From Deltaproteobacteria bacterium (GTDB lineage Bacteria > Myxococcota > UBA727 > VGSZ01): a stretch of DNA of 64,000 nucleotides. Below the pieces are notes generated by a model. That model searched no databases. It was not told the DNA's origin and worked only from the letters and a program-made list of their open reading frames with translations. Positions 17,605-26,860 of the stretch are shown one piece after another (position 1 is the first letter of the stretch; every line of letters begins with the position of its first letter). Location of the stretch: the NCBI GenBank assembly GCA_016177705.1, contig JACOUT010000007.1, positions 64,674 to 128,673 of the forward strand, read 5' to 3'. Both the position numbers and the translations under genes were made by a program.

Positions 17605-18818
17605 GCAGCCTCCGCGCTGTCGACCATGCCTTGCAGGAACGCGAACATGCAAGAGACGGCGACGCCCGCGGTGGCGTCGGCCGGACCGAGCGGCTCGGCC
17701 ACCTCGACCACCTCGCCACCGACGAAGCGGCGCGCGCGCGCCGCTGCCTCCACGATCGCTTTGACCTCGTGGGGCAGCAGGCCGCCGGGCACCGGCGTGC
17801 CGGTGGACGGCGCGAAGGCCGGGTCGACGACGTCGATGTCGAGGCTGAGCCAGCAGCGCGCGTGCTGCGGGATGCCGTCGAGGAAGCGCGCCAGCTCGCC
17901 TTGGCGAAGGCCGTCGACGCCGAGCTGGCGCACCTTGGGGTGCGGCGCATGCGTCGGCGCGTCGTAGATGCCGCGCAGGCCGAGCTGGTGCACGCCAGCC
18001 ACGTGGGGCAGCTCGGCGAACACCACGCTCATGACGTTGCCGTGGTGCAGGCCGGCGCCCGGCACCACCTCGCCGAGGTCGGTGTGCGCGTCGAGGTGGA
18101 GCACGTGCAGCGGCCCCTCGCCCTCGGGAACGGCCTCGAGCGTGGCGCGCGTGATCGAGTGATCGCCGCCGAGCACAAAGGGCACGCTGCCTGCCTGCGC
18201 GACGTCTTGCAGCACTCGCGTGAGGCGCGCGCGCGCGCGCGCGGCCGGCTCGCCGGGCTGCACCAGCACGTCGCCGGCGTCGGCGAGCGTGACACCCTTC
18301 AAGAGCGTGCGGCCCGAGGCGAAGTCGTGAAAGCCGACGGGCGCGAGTGTCACCGGGTCGACCTGGCTCCGGGCGCCAGCAGCGGCGTCGCGCATGGCCG
18401 TCGGGCCGAAGCGCGCGCCGGCGCGGCCGGTGACGCCCTGATCGAGCGGCGCGCCGACGATGACGAAGTGGGCGGCGTGCGCGGCGTCCCAGGCCGTTGC
18501 GTGCGCGAAGCGCTGCGGTACGTCGACCAGCGGCGGCAGCACCAGCGCGCCGTCGTCGTCGAGTGGCGCCAACAGGCCGAGCTGCACGGCCTCGTCGAGG
18601 AAGCGCGCGGCGGCCGCGCGTTGAAACGGCCGCTCGGCCAAGACCTCGGCGATGGTCTTGGGCACGTCGAAGCAGCGCAGCAGGCCGTGCTGGAAGACGG
18701 TGGCGGCGAGCGCGCGATTCCAGGGCGGCAGCTTGAGCACCAGGCCGCCGTTGTGCTGCTGCGCCTCCACCGCGGGGTTGAGCAAGTAGCGCAGCGGCGG
18801 CGCGCCGACGGCGCTCAC
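17517..18818 (-). CDS. Arginase/agmatinase-family protein with N-terminal PqqD-like domain
   Basis: 433 residues, GTG start overlapping the S41 protease stop (GTGA). The ureohydrolase core (about 112-412) keeps all metal ligands: GGDHS, DAHTD, SLDIDVVDPAFAPSTG and a late GGEVVEV...P. The family hydrolyses guanidino groups of arginine, agmatine or formimidoyl-Glu on a Mn pair. An extra 100-residue N-terminus resembles the PqqD winged fold used to bind peptide substrates (FDVPKTIAEVLAE, FLDEAVQLGLLAPL). The last 25 or so residues (Thr/Ser/Arg/Pro) lie beyond the fold and are simply the alternative frame of the next gene. Peptide arginase activity is possible but unproven. Confidence 0.85.
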   Translation of the reverse strand: MSAVGAPPLRYLLNPAVEAQQHNGGLVLKLPPWNRALAATVFQHGLLRCFDVPKTIAEVLAERPFQRAAAARFLDEAVQLGLLAPLDDDGALVLPPLVDVPQRFAHATAWDAAHAAHFVIVGAPLDQGVTGRAGARFGPTAMRDAAAGARSQVDPVTLAPVGFHDFASGRTLLKGVTLADAGDVLVQPGEPAARARARLTRVLQDVAQAGSVPFVLGGDHSITRATLEAVPEGEGPLHVLHLDAHTDLGEVVPGAGLHHGNVMSVVFAELPHVAGVHQLGLRGIYDAPTHAPHPKVRQLGVDGLRQGELARFLDGIPQHARCWLSLDIDVVDPAFAPSTGTPVPGGLLPHEVKAIVEAAARARRFVGGEVVEVAEPLGPADATAGVAVSCMFAFLQGMVDSAEAAWPTRRTSPTRKSSPRSSRSPSRRRSPSR

Positions 18819-20248
18819 GGCTCGGGGCCGGTGGGTGCGCGCACCAGGCCGTCGCCGTTCTTGTGGCCGCGTAGCTCGTCGAGCGCGGCCTGCACCCAGC
18901 CGTCCTTCTTGGGGTCGGCGCCGTCGAGCACGGTGCGCGACGAGGGTTGCGACAGGAAGCGATGCGGCTCGAGGCCGTTTTCGGGCAGGCGCCGCCCCTC
19001 GGGGCCGACGTAGTAGCCGGTGGTCACCTTGAGCACGCCGCCGTCGGGGAGCTGGATCTGGAACTGCACGCTGCCCTTGCCGGCCGTCTGCGCGCCGAGC
19101 AGGCGCGCGCGCCGCGACTCCTTGAGCGCCATCGACACCAGCTCGCTGGCCGACGCCGAGCTGCCGTCCACCAGCACCACCAGCGGCGCCGCGATCTCCT
19201 TGGCGTCGCGCCGCGCGGCGTACTCCTCGGTGACGCGACCACCGCGGCCGCGCACGCCGGCGACGACGCCATCGCCGATGAACAGGTCGGCGAGCGCGAT
19301 GCCCTCGGGCACCAAGCCGCCGCCGTTGTGGCGCAGGTCGAGGATGACGCCCGACGGGCGGCCGTCCCAGAGCGCCTGGGCGACGGCGCGGGCCGTGCCG
19401 GCCTTGAAGACGGGCACGCGCACGTAGATGACGCCGCCGTCGAGCTCTTTGATGACCAGCTCCGAGTCGGCGAACAGCGAGCGGCCGACGCGCACGGTGC
19501 GCTCGCCGGTGGGTGTCTTGAGCTGGAGCGCCACCACCGAGTCGTCGGCGCCCTGCAGCTTGGTGGTGATCTCGGGCAGCGTCAGACCGGCGGTGGGCTG
19601 GCCGTCGATGGCGGCGATGCGATCACCGGCGGCGATGCCGTTGGCGGCGGCGTCGGAGCGGCGGCGCACCTCGCGGATCTTGGTCGGGTCGCGCGGCCAC
19701 ACCTCGATGCCGGGCCCGGCGGAGAACAGCGCCGGCTTGCTGGTGGTGATGGCCGCCACCAGCTCGGGGGGCAGGTAGGCTGTGAATGGGTCGCCGGCGG
19801 CGCGCGCGAGCGCGCGGCACACCGCCTTGACGGTGTCGTGCTTGGGCGCGCGCGCGCCGTCGACCAGGCGCAGCGCGCCGCTCACCAGCTTGATGACGTC
19901 ATCGGAGCTCTTGGGCGGCCAAGCCACCCGTAGCGAGCGCTCGGCGCAGGAGAGCGTCAGCGCCGCACCCTCGCCTTTCCTGCCCAGGCAAGGCTCGACG
20001 TCGGCGAGCGCGTCGAGCGCGAACAACGCGTAGCGATCGAGCGGCACCGGCTCGACGTAGGAGGCCTCGAGGCTCTTGACCACCTCGCGGATGGTGTCGT
20101 CGATGGGCGCGTCGAGCGACGCCTTGGCGGGCGCCGGCCTGCCGGCGGCGAGCGGCGTCGCGCCCACCACGACGCCGAGGAGCGCCGCCATCGCCGCCGC
20201 GACCGCGAGGCGCCGCTCGTTCCTTCGTGCCGTCATTGGTGCGGTCAT
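18815..20248 (-). CDS. S41-family C-terminal processing peptidase (CtpA-like)
   Basis: 477 residues with a signal peptide or anchor at the N-terminus (about 13-35). A PDZ domain (about 175-255) is followed by the S41 core: LRHNGGG at 305-311, the nucleophile region DGSSASASE with Ser about 364, and TAGKGSVQ with Lys about 391, forming the Ser/Lys dyad. Such periplasmic proteases trim or degrade envelope proteins selected by their C-termini. It starts inside the stop of the upstream kinase gene (ATGA) and overlaps the arginase-family gene downstream. Length and motifs are complete. Confidence 0.93.
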   Translation of the reverse strand: MTAPMTARRNERRLAVAAAMAALLGVVVGATPLAAGRPAPAKASLDAPIDDTIREVVKSLEASYVEPVPLDRYALFALDALADVEPCLGRKGEGAALTLSCAERSLRVAWPPKSSDDVIKLVSGALRLVDGARAPKHDTVKAVCRALARAAGDPFTAYLPPELVAAITTSKPALFSAGPGIEVWPRDPTKIREVRRRSDAAANGIAAGDRIAAIDGQPTAGLTLPEITTKLQGADDSVVALQLKTPTGERTVRVGRSLFADSELVIKELDGGVIYVRVPVFKAGTARAVAQALWDGRPSGVILDLRHNGGGLVPEGIALADLFIGDGVVAGVRGRGGRVTEEYAARRDAKEIAAPLVVLVDGSSASASELVSMALKESRRARLLGAQTAGKGSVQFQIQLPDGGVLKVTTGYYVGPEGRRLPENGLEPHRFLSQPSSRTVLDGADPKKDGWVQAALDELRGHKNGDGLVRAPTGPEP

Positions 20249-22908
20249 TCGTACTGGGCCAGGAAGCCCTTGGCGGCCTCCACGTCCTTGCCGGTCGGAC
20301 AGATCTCGAGATAGCGACGGTACGCGGTGGTGGCAGCCGGGATGTCGCCCATGAACTTGTACGACTCGGCGAGGCCGATCTGGGCGTCGCAGTTCTCGGG
20401 CTGCTTGGCGAGCGCCTCGGAGAAGGCGTTGGCCGCCTTGCCGACGAAGGCGGGGCCGGTGTCGATGAGCGCGAAGCCGAGCATGATGTTGGCGGCGACG
20501 TCCTTGGGCTTGAGCTGCAAGGCAAGCGTGGCGAAGCGACGCGCGCTGCGCGGATCGTTCCTCTTGTGCGCGGCGCGCGCCTTCTCGATGGCGCTTTCGT
20601 AGGTCTCGGGCGGTTCGGCGGGACCGGCATCCGCGGCGGCAGCGGCGACGGGCGCGGGACCGGCGTCGACGGCGGCGACGGGCGGCGGCGGCTTCTGCAC
20701 CTTGGGCTTGGCCCCGATCAGGCGAGCAACCTCGGCCAAGAGCGCGGCGCGCGTGTCGCCGGGCGCCGCCGTCTCCTTGAGCGCGCTCGCGGCTTCGGTG
20801 AGCGCGGCGACGTCCTGCGCGCGCTCCTCGTCGGCGGCGAGCGAGGCGGCCTTGGCGCGCAGCACCAGCGCCAACGACCGCAGGCGCAGGTCCGGCTTGC
20901 CGGCGACCTGTTTCTCGGTGAGCTGCTTGGCTGCGCTGCGCAGCTTCGCCACGTCGGTGCCGGTGAGCGCGGCGCGGCCGGCGGTGAGCGCGCGCAGCGG
21001 CTCGAGCTCGGCGCCGACGTAGGCGACGCTGTTCTTGTCCGCGACCTTGTCGGCGGCGGCCTGCGCCCGCGCGGCGTCGGCCTCGAGCTCGGCCACAGCG
21101 CCGCGCTCGCCCTGATAGGCGGCGAGCGCCAAGAGCGCGCTCGGCGACGACGAGCCCTGCGCCACCGCCTGGGTGGCGAGCTTGTAGGCGGCCGCGCGGT
21201 CGGGCTCGGGGTCGGGCGGCGGCTCCGCCTTGCCGCCGAGCGACGTGACGATGGTCGAGAGCGCCGCGGTGTCGTGCGCGACGCGAGCGGTGGCCAAGTG
21301 CAAGAGCGCGGCCCCGGCCAGCGCGTCGGCGTTGACGTTTGGCCCTTGCAGCTGGGGCGCGAGGCTCTTGAGCAGCGCACGCGCAGCCACCGGGTCGTCA
21401 TTCTGCGAGGCGGCCAGCGCGCGCTTGACGTTGACGCCCTCGGGGGCCGGCGGCGCCACCACCGAGCTGAGCAGGTCGGGCGCCAGCACGGCCAGGCCCA
21501 CGCCGACGACGACGAGCGCGCCGGCCACGCCGCCGAGCATCCACACGCCGGTAGGCACGCGCGCCGTCCGGCGCTCGGGCGCCGTGGTGGCGATGGAGCC
21601 GTCGACGGTGCGGGTGGTGGGCGTGCGCGTGGTGGCGCCGGTCTGCTCGGCGGCGGGCGCCATGCCCTGCAACGACCACTGGCCGGTGGCCGACTGCGGC
21701 AGCTCGCCCAAGGAGAAGCCGGGGCCAGGCAGGTCGCTGACGTCGCCGAGCTTGAGCTGCGCCGTGATGGGGTTCGGCAGGTCGAGCGGCGTGTCCGCCT
21801 GGTGCGCCGCCATCGGCCGCGTGATGGTCGGCTCGCGCGCGGCCTCGACCTCGTCGCGAACGATGACGGTCGCCTGATCGGGCACCGGCACCTTGGAGGG
21901 CCGCTGCGAGGTGGAGCCGCGCACGTCGCTCTTTTGCTGCGACACGCCCGCCTCGGTGGGCTCCATCGGCGTCAGGTCGCGCACCTTGTCGTCGAGGTCG
22001 TCGCCGAGGATCTGCTGCACGAAGGCGGCGACGCTGACCTCGCCGCTGGCGATGGCGGAGCGATCGAGGTAGCCCTTCAGCTCGGTGGCGACGTCGAACA
22101 GCGACTTGAAGCGGCGGTCGGCGTCGCGCTCGAGCATGCGCAAGATGGCGCCCTCGAGCTCGGGCGGGAAGCCCGGCACGTGCTGCGAGAGCTTGGGGAT
22201 GGGCGCCTGCAGGATCTTCTGCAGCGTGTTGACCTCGCTGTCGGCCTTGAACAGCCGGCGGCCGGTGCACATCTCCCACAACACCACGCCGAGCGAAAAC
22301 TGATCGCTGCGCCCGTCGAGCGCCTCGCCGCGCACCTGCTCGGGCGACATGTACTGCAGCTTGCCCTTGACCATGCCGGCCTGCGTGCGCGACGCCTTGT
22401 TGGCTGCCTTGGCGATGCCGAAGTCGACCAGCTTCACCACGCCGTCGCCCCGCACCATGATGTTCTGCGGGCTGACGTCTCTGTGCACGATGTTGAGCGG
22501 GTTGCCGCGCACGTCCTTTGCGCGGTGCGCATGGTCGAGCGCCAGCGCCGCCTCGTAGCAGATGCGCACGCTCACCTGGAACGGCAGGCCGACGCCGGCT
22601 TTGGCCGCCGCGTACCACAGCTTCGACAGATCCTCGCCCGGCACGTACTCCATGGCGATGTAGAATGTGTTCTTCCACTCACCGACGTCGTAGATGCTGA
22701 CGATGTTCGGGTGGTTGAGCGTGGCGGCCACGCGCGCCTCGTCGAGGAACTGCTCGACGAAGTCGCGCTCCTTGGCCAGGTCGGCGCGCAGGCTCTTCAA
22801 GATGGCGAGCCGGTCCATCACGCCGGTTTGACGCGCGAGGAACACCTCGCCCATGCCCCCCTGGGCGATGCGTCGGATCTTCTCGTACTTGCCGAAGATG
22901 AGGCTCAC
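20245..22908 (-). CDS. Transmembrane Ser/Thr protein kinase with C-terminal TPR domain
   Basis: 887 residues from GTG at 22908 (VSLIFGKYEKIRRI); the frame stays open further upstream but that part is antisense-like sequence over mutM. Kinase motifs: RIAQGGMGEV near 10-20, ILKSL Lys about 37, HRDVSPQN near 143, DFG near 161, SPEQ. A long Pro/Thr-rich juxtamembrane linker leads to one membrane span (about 452-478). The outside part is Ala-rich helical sequence ending in TPR repeats (about 770-887, with AYRRYLEICP). Likely a sensor that binds a protein outside the inner membrane. Coupled by ATGA to the S41 protease. Confidence 0.92.
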   Translation of the reverse strand: MSLIFGKYEKIRRIAQGGMGEVFLARQTGVMDRLAILKSLRADLAKERDFVEQFLDEARVAATLNHPNIVSIYDVGEWKNTFYIAMEYVPGEDLSKLWYAAAKAGVGLPFQVSVRICYEAALALDHAHRAKDVRGNPLNIVHRDVSPQNIMVRGDGVVKLVDFGIAKAANKASRTQAGMVKGKLQYMSPEQVRGEALDGRSDQFSLGVVLWEMCTGRRLFKADSEVNTLQKILQAPIPKLSQHVPGFPPELEGAILRMLERDADRRFKSLFDVATELKGYLDRSAIASGEVSVAAFVQQILGDDLDDKVRDLTPMEPTEAGVSQQKSDVRGSTSQRPSKVPVPDQATVIVRDEVEAAREPTITRPMAAHQADTPLDLPNPITAQLKLGDVSDLPGPGFSLGELPQSATGQWSLQGMAPAAEQTGATTRTPTTRTVDGSIATTAPERRTARVPTGVWMLGGVAGALVVVGVGLAVLAPDLLSSVVAPPAPEGVNVKRALAASQNDDPVAARALLKSLAPQLQGPNVNADALAGAALLHLATARVAHDTAALSTIVTSLGGKAEPPPDPEPDRAAAYKLATQAVAQGSSSPSALLALAAYQGERGAVAELEADAARAQAAADKVADKNSVAYVGAELEPLRALTAGRAALTGTDVAKLRSAAKQLTEKQVAGKPDLRLRSLALVLRAKAASLAADEERAQDVAALTEAASALKETAAPGDTRAALLAEVARLIGAKPKVQKPPPPVAAVDAGPAPVAAAAADAGPAEPPETYESAIEKARAAHKRNDPRSARRFATLALQLKPKDVAANIMLGFALIDTGPAFVGKAANAFSEALAKQPENCDAQIGLAESYKFMGDIPAATTAYRRYLEICPTGKDVEAAKGFLAQYE

Positions 22909-22921
22909 GGCGGGGGCAAGG

Positions 22922-23761
22922 CTACCGCAAACGGGGTGCGCGGGGCTGGCAGGCCGGGCACAGGTACGTCGAGCGCTGCCCCTGGGTGCGGCGTCGCACG
23001 GCCGCGCCGCAGACGCGGCAGGGCTCGCCCTCGCGCGCGAACACGTACAGGTAGGCGAGGTTGTCGCCCTGCTCTCCCCTGCCGTCGACGTAGTCGGAGA
23101 AGCTGGTGCCGCGGTGGCGCACCGCGTCGGCCAACGTCGCCTCGGCGGCCGCGACCAGGCGAGCGGCGGCCGCCGCGCCGAGCTGACGGCCACGCAGGTA
23201 CGGCGACAGGCGCGCGCGGAACAGCGCCTCCGAGGCGTAGATGTTGCCGACGCCGGCGAGCAGGCGCTGATCGAGCAGCGCGTCCTTGAGCGTGCGCTCG
23301 GTGGCGCGCAGCGCGTCGACGACGGCGCGGCGGCCGGCGTCGTCGAGCGTGAGCACGTCGGGGCCGACGTCCGCGAGCAGCGCGTCTCTCGCTGCCGGCG
23401 CCCGGTAGGGCACCACCGAGCCGAAGCGGCGCGCGTCGACGAAGCGCAGCTCGTGTCCACCCATGAGCGCGAGCGCGACGTGCGTATGCGGCGCGCGCCG
23501 CGCCTCGCCGGCCTCGACCACCAGGCGGCCGGTCATGCCGAGGCGCACCAGCACGCCGGCGCCGCCCTCGACGTCGATCCAGAGCGCCTTGCCACGCCGG
23601 CCGAGCGCCACCACCGCGCGGCCGACCAGGGGCTGCAACTGCGCGCAGCGCAGCGGCGCGCGCATGCGCTTGCCCGAGATCCAGGCGCCCACGACGACGC
23701 GGCCGAGCAGCGCCGGCAGCAGGCTGGTGCGGGTGGTCTCGACCTCGGGTCCCTCGGGCAT
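22922..23761 (-). CDS. mutM: Formamidopyrimidine-DNA glycosylase
   Basis: 279 residues, full length. N-terminal catalytic PEGPEVE with Pro 2 and Glu 3, catalytic Lys about 58 in GRRGKALW, the helix-two-turn-helix region (LLDQRLLAGVGNIYASEAL), and a C-terminal zinc finger with CRVC and CPAC near residues 247-268. It removes 8-oxoguanine and ring-opened purines from DNA and nicks the strand. It lies between rsmA and the TPR kinase, all on one strand with gaps under 30 bases. Confidence 0.96.
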   Translation of the reverse strand: MPEGPEVETTRTSLLPALLGRVVVGAWISGKRMRAPLRCAQLQPLVGRAVVALGRRGKALWIDVEGGAGVLVRLGMTGRLVVEAGEARRAPHTHVALALMGGHELRFVDARRFGSVVPYRAPAARDALLADVGPDVLTLDDAGRRAVVDALRATERTLKDALLDQRLLAGVGNIYASEALFRARLSPYLRGRQLGAAAAARLVAAAEATLADAVRHRGTSFSDYVDGRGEQGDNLAYLYVFAREGEPCRVCGAAVRRRTQGQRSTYLCPACQPRAPRLR

Positions 23762-23788
23762 GGCGTCCCTCGTCGTACCAACCCGCCG

Positions 23789-24610
23789 TCAGGCTGCCGC
23801 TGCGACCAACGCGGCCAGGCGCCCCCAGCGCTCGACGTCGATGTCCTCGGCGCGCGCCGTCGGCTCGATGTCGGCCGCGCGCAGTGTGGCGTCGTCAACC
23901 ACACCCTTGAGCGCGTTGTGGAGCGTCTTTCTCCGCTGCTGGAAGGCGGGACGGATCACGCGCTCGAGCTGCTCGCGCGTATGCGGCGCGCCGCGCGGCG
24001 CCGGCAGCGAGGTCATGGTGACCACGCCGCCGTCGACCTCAGGCACGGGCCAGAAGGCGCCCTTCGGCACCTTGCGCGCCAACCGCACCTCGAAGCGCGA
24101 CTGCAAGACCACGCTGAGCGAGCCGAAGGTCTTGCTGCCCGGCTTGGCCGCCATGCGCTCCGCGACCTCCTTTTGCACCAAGAAGCATGCGCCGCCGAGG
24201 AGCGGCCAGGCATCGACGGCGCGCAGCGCGATGTCGGCGGCGTGGTGGTAGGGCAGGTTGCCGACGAGCGCGAAGCCCTCGGGCTGGCGGTCGAGCGGGA
24301 AGGTGAGCGCGTTGTCCTCGTGAATCGCGAGCCAGCCGTCGGTGAGCGCGCGCTCGAAGCGGTGGCGCAGCAGCGGCACCAGCTCGCGGTCGCGCTCGAC
24401 CGCGATCACCGCGGCGCCGAGCGTGCCGAGCATGGCCGTGAGCGAGCCGAGGCCGGCGCCGAATTCCACCACGGTGTGGTCGCGATCGCGAGCCAGCTCG
24501 AGGCAGAGGCGCGCGATCGCCTCGCGGTGCGTGTCATCGACGAGGAAGTTCTGCCCGAAGGAGCGCTTGGGGCGGATCTCGGTGCCGGCGAGCTGCTCGC
24601 GCGGATGCAT
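23789..24610 (-). CDS. rsmA: 16S rRNA dimethyladenosine transferase
   Basis: 273 residues, normal length. SAM-binding motif GAGLGSLT (51-58), acidic motif II AVERD, catalytic NLPY at 118-121 and the N-terminal FGQNFL (18-23) identify the KsgA/RsmA family, which dimethylates two adjacent adenosines near the 3' end of 16S rRNA. Next to rpoZ and mutM in one run of housekeeping genes. An alternative start at the second codon region is unlikely. Confidence 0.96.
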   Translation of the reverse strand: MHPREQLAGTEIRPKRSFGQNFLVDDTHREAIARLCLELARDRDHTVVEFGAGLGSLTAMLGTLGAAVIAVERDRELVPLLRHRFERALTDGWLAIHEDNALTFPLDRQPEGFALVGNLPYHHAADIALRAVDAWPLLGGACFLVQKEVAERMAAKPGSKTFGSLSVVLQSRFEVRLARKVPKGAFWPVPEVDGGVVTMTSLPAPRGAPHTREQLERVIRPAFQQRRKTLHNALKGVVDDATLRAADIEPTARAEDIDVERWGRLAALVAAAA

Positions 24611-24639
24611 CAGCGAGCCGAACCCGTTCCGACAACCGC

Positions 24640-24903
24640 CTACAAGGGCATCCCATGGGCCGCTTCATACTCGGCCTGCAGCTCGGAGAGCCGCCTGGCA
24701 AGCACGGCCTTCACCGGGCGGTCGAACTTGACCTTGCCGGCCGCGATCTCGCGCAAGGACACCACCGGCTCCTTGTTCTTCTGGTTGTCGACGAGGGAGC
24801 GGCTGCCCTTCATCAACTGGCGCGTGCGGCCGGTGGCCAGCAGCACGAGCGCGAAGCGGTTGTCCAGCTCGGCGAGGCAGTCTTCGACGGTGACGCGGGC
24901 CAT
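24640..24903 (-). CDS. rpoZ: RNA polymerase omega subunit
   Basis: 87 residues. [30 protein letters not shown] matches the conserved omega N-terminus (VEDCL, NRFELV, ARQL), followed by [16 protein letters not shown]. It stabilises the beta-prime subunit during RNA polymerase assembly and helps form the ppGpp-binding site. The gene ends 29 bases before rsmA and probably begins this operon. Confidence 0.95.
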   Translation of the reverse strand: MARVTVEDCLAELDNRFALVLLATGRTRQLMKGSRSLVDNQKNKEPVVSLREIAAGKVKFDRPVKAVLARRLSELQAEYEAAHGMPL

Positions 24904-25009
24904 GGGATCCTCGGGCAGCGGTGGAGACGTCCCCGGTTAGCCCGTCGAGGTCGCCAGGGCAAGGCCGACGTCGGATCCCGCGGCGGCGCGGGCGCGCTAT
25001 GGCAGCGGC

Positions 25010-26854
25010 GTGCTCGGCGTCGAGCTGTCCTGCTTTGCCATCGCGGCCATCTGGCTCGGCGCGCGCCTGTGGGCCGAGCCCGATCGGCAGGGCTTGTTGC
25101 TGCGCTTGTGCATCGTCGCCGTCGCCTCCTGGATGGGCGAGCAGAGCTGCATCCTGCTCTACGGCTTCTACGGCTACGCCAGCGGCTGGTGGCTGCGCGT
25201 GCTCGACGTGCCGCTCGCCGTGGTGTGCATCTGGCCCATCGTGGTGCAGTCGGCGCTCGATCTGACGCGCGCCGTGACCGCGCCGCGGCGCGCGCTCTTC
25301 GCCGCGCTCTTGGTCGTGGTCGACGCGAGCTTGATCGAGCCGATCTCGACCACCATCGGGCTGTGGACCTGGCTCGAGGAGGGGCCGTTCTCGGTGCCGG
25401 TCATCGGCGTCGTCGGCTGGGGCTGTTTTGCCTTCGGCGTCGCGCTCGTCATCGAGCGGCGCCCCTGGTGGGCGCTCCTGGTGGGGCCGGCAGTGACGCA
25501 CCTGTGCCTGCTCGCCTTGTGGTGGGGCGCCTTGCGCTGGCTTCCGCCCGGCGAGGATCAACGGCCGTTCGTCGTCGTGGCCGCGGTCGGCTCGCTCGCG
25601 GTCGCGTGGAGGTTGTGGCTACGCCCCCCGCCGGTAGAGCGGCGCGCGGTGGTGCTGCGCGCCCCCGCGGCGGCGTTCTTCTTCCTGCTGCTCGCGCTGT
25701 TCGCGCGCGACGACGTGTGGCTGGTGGCCTACGCCCTCGCCTTCGCGCCGCCCTGGCTGGTGCTGCTGTTGCTCAGGCGTCGAGCGGACGACGCGCGCAG
25801 CATCGAGGCCGCACGTGGCGGCGGCCACGCGCTCGTGCTCGGCGCCGTGGTCGTCATCGCCGTGGCCGCCATGGCGCTCGCCCGCTGGCACCAGCGCACG
25901 GTCGCGATGCCCGAGCCGCCCGGCGCGAGCGTGGCCATCGATGAGCCGCTTGGCGACGATGAGCGCAGCCTGGTGTTGGTCGGCGACGTCATGCTCGGGC
26001 GCGGCGTCGCGGCCAAGGCCGAGCGCGAGCACCGGCCCTTCTCCTGGTTCTTCGAGGACACGCGGGCCGTCATTGCCGGCGCCGACCTCGCCTTCGCCAA
26101 CCTCGAGTCCCCGATCTCCGGCCGCGGCCGACGCCGGATCGGCCCGCTCGCCTTCAACGCGCCGAGGCATGCGGCCGAGGGCGTCGCCGCCGCCGGCTTC
26201 GACGTGGTCTCGCTCGCCAACAACCACTCGCTCGACTATGGCGCGCTCGCCCTCGACGACACGCGCGCCTTGCTGGCGCCGCTCGGCGTGCGCACGGTCG
26301 GCGTCGGCCCCATCGACGCGCCGCAGACGCCGGTGCTGCTCGACGCGCGCGGCGTCAAGGTCGGCGTGCTCGCGTACTGCGACCCGCGATCGGAGGGCGG
26401 CTGCCCCTACCTCGACGGCGGCGCCATCGACCGCCCCTACCGCGCGCTGGCGCGCACGCTCGAGCGCGACGTGCGCGCGCTGCGGCCGCAGGTCGACGTG
26501 GTGGTGGTGTCACTGCACTGGGGCATCGAGGAGCACGTGCAGCCGAGCGCGCGGCAGGTGGCGCTGGCGCACCGCCTGATCGACCTCGGCGTCGACGTAG
26601 TGGCGGGGCACCATCCCCACGTGCAGCAGCCGGCCGAGCGCTATGGCCGCGGGCTCATCCTCTACAGCATGGGCAACTTCGTGTTCGACCAGTTCACCAA
26701 CCCGGCGTTCCTCGAGTCGCGCATCTACCGCGTCGTCGTCGGCAAGGACGGCGTCCGTCGCGCCGCCTGGCTGCCGGCGGCCTACCGCAAGCGCCAGTGG
26801 CGCCCCGCGCCGAGCGCGCCGGCGATGGTCGAGGTCATGACGACGGCCCGGTGA
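25010..26854 (+). CDS. Polytopic membrane domain fused to a CapA/PgsA metallophosphatase-like domain
   Basis: 614 residues from GTG at 25010. The first 300 residues have about eight or nine hydrophobic spans of no recognised family. After a short linker comes a CapA-type domain (about 318-600): VLVGDVMLGRG, NLESPIS, SLANNHSLDYG, VSLHWGIEEHVQPS, VAGHHPHVQQP and SMGNFVFDQ, all conserved in poly-gamma-glutamate synthesis protein CapA/PgsA and its calcineurin-like fold with metal-binding Asp, Asn and His. Usual CapA proteins have a single anchor, so the fusion is unusual. Probably acts on a surface polymer from the outer side of the membrane; the substrate is unknown. Confidence 0.85.
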   Translation: MLGVELSCFAIAAIWLGARLWAEPDRQGLLLRLCIVAVASWMGEQSCILLYGFYGYASGWWLRVLDVPLAVVCIWPIVVQSALDLTRAVTAPRRALFAALLVVVDASLIEPISTTIGLWTWLEEGPFSVPVIGVVGWGCFAFGVALVIERRPWWALLVGPAVTHLCLLALWWGALRWLPPGEDQRPFVVVAAVGSLAVAWRLWLRPPPVERRAVVLRAPAAAFFFLLLALFARDDVWLVAYALAFAPPWLVLLLLRRRADDARSIEAARGGGHALVLGAVVVIAVAAMALARWHQRTVAMPEPPGASVAIDEPLGDDERSLVLVGDVMLGRGVAAKAEREHRPFSWFFEDTRAVIAGADLAFANLESPISGRGRRRIGPLAFNAPRHAAEGVAAAGFDVVSLANNHSLDYGALALDDTRALLAPLGVRTVGVGPIDAPQTPVLLDARGVKVGVLAYCDPRSEGGCPYLDGGAIDRPYRALARTLERDVRALRPQVDVVVVSLHWGIEEHVQPSARQVALAHRLIDLGVDVVAGHHPHVQQPAERYGRGLILYSMGNFVFDQFTNPAFLESRIYRVVVGKDGVRRAAWLPAAYRKRQWRPAPSAPAMVEVMTTAR

Positions 26855-26860
26855 GCGCCG

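Noticed and set aside
20227..23289. Plus-strand frame opposite the TPR kinase and mutM
   Set aside because: Repetitive Val/Ala/Asp/Arg sequence; the minus strand holds intact kinase and glycosylase motifs.
22909..23460. N-terminal extension of the TPR kinase into mutM
   Set aside because: Sequence there is Ala/Arg/Ser-rich and antisense-like in character; a GTG at 22908 opens directly on the kinase fold.
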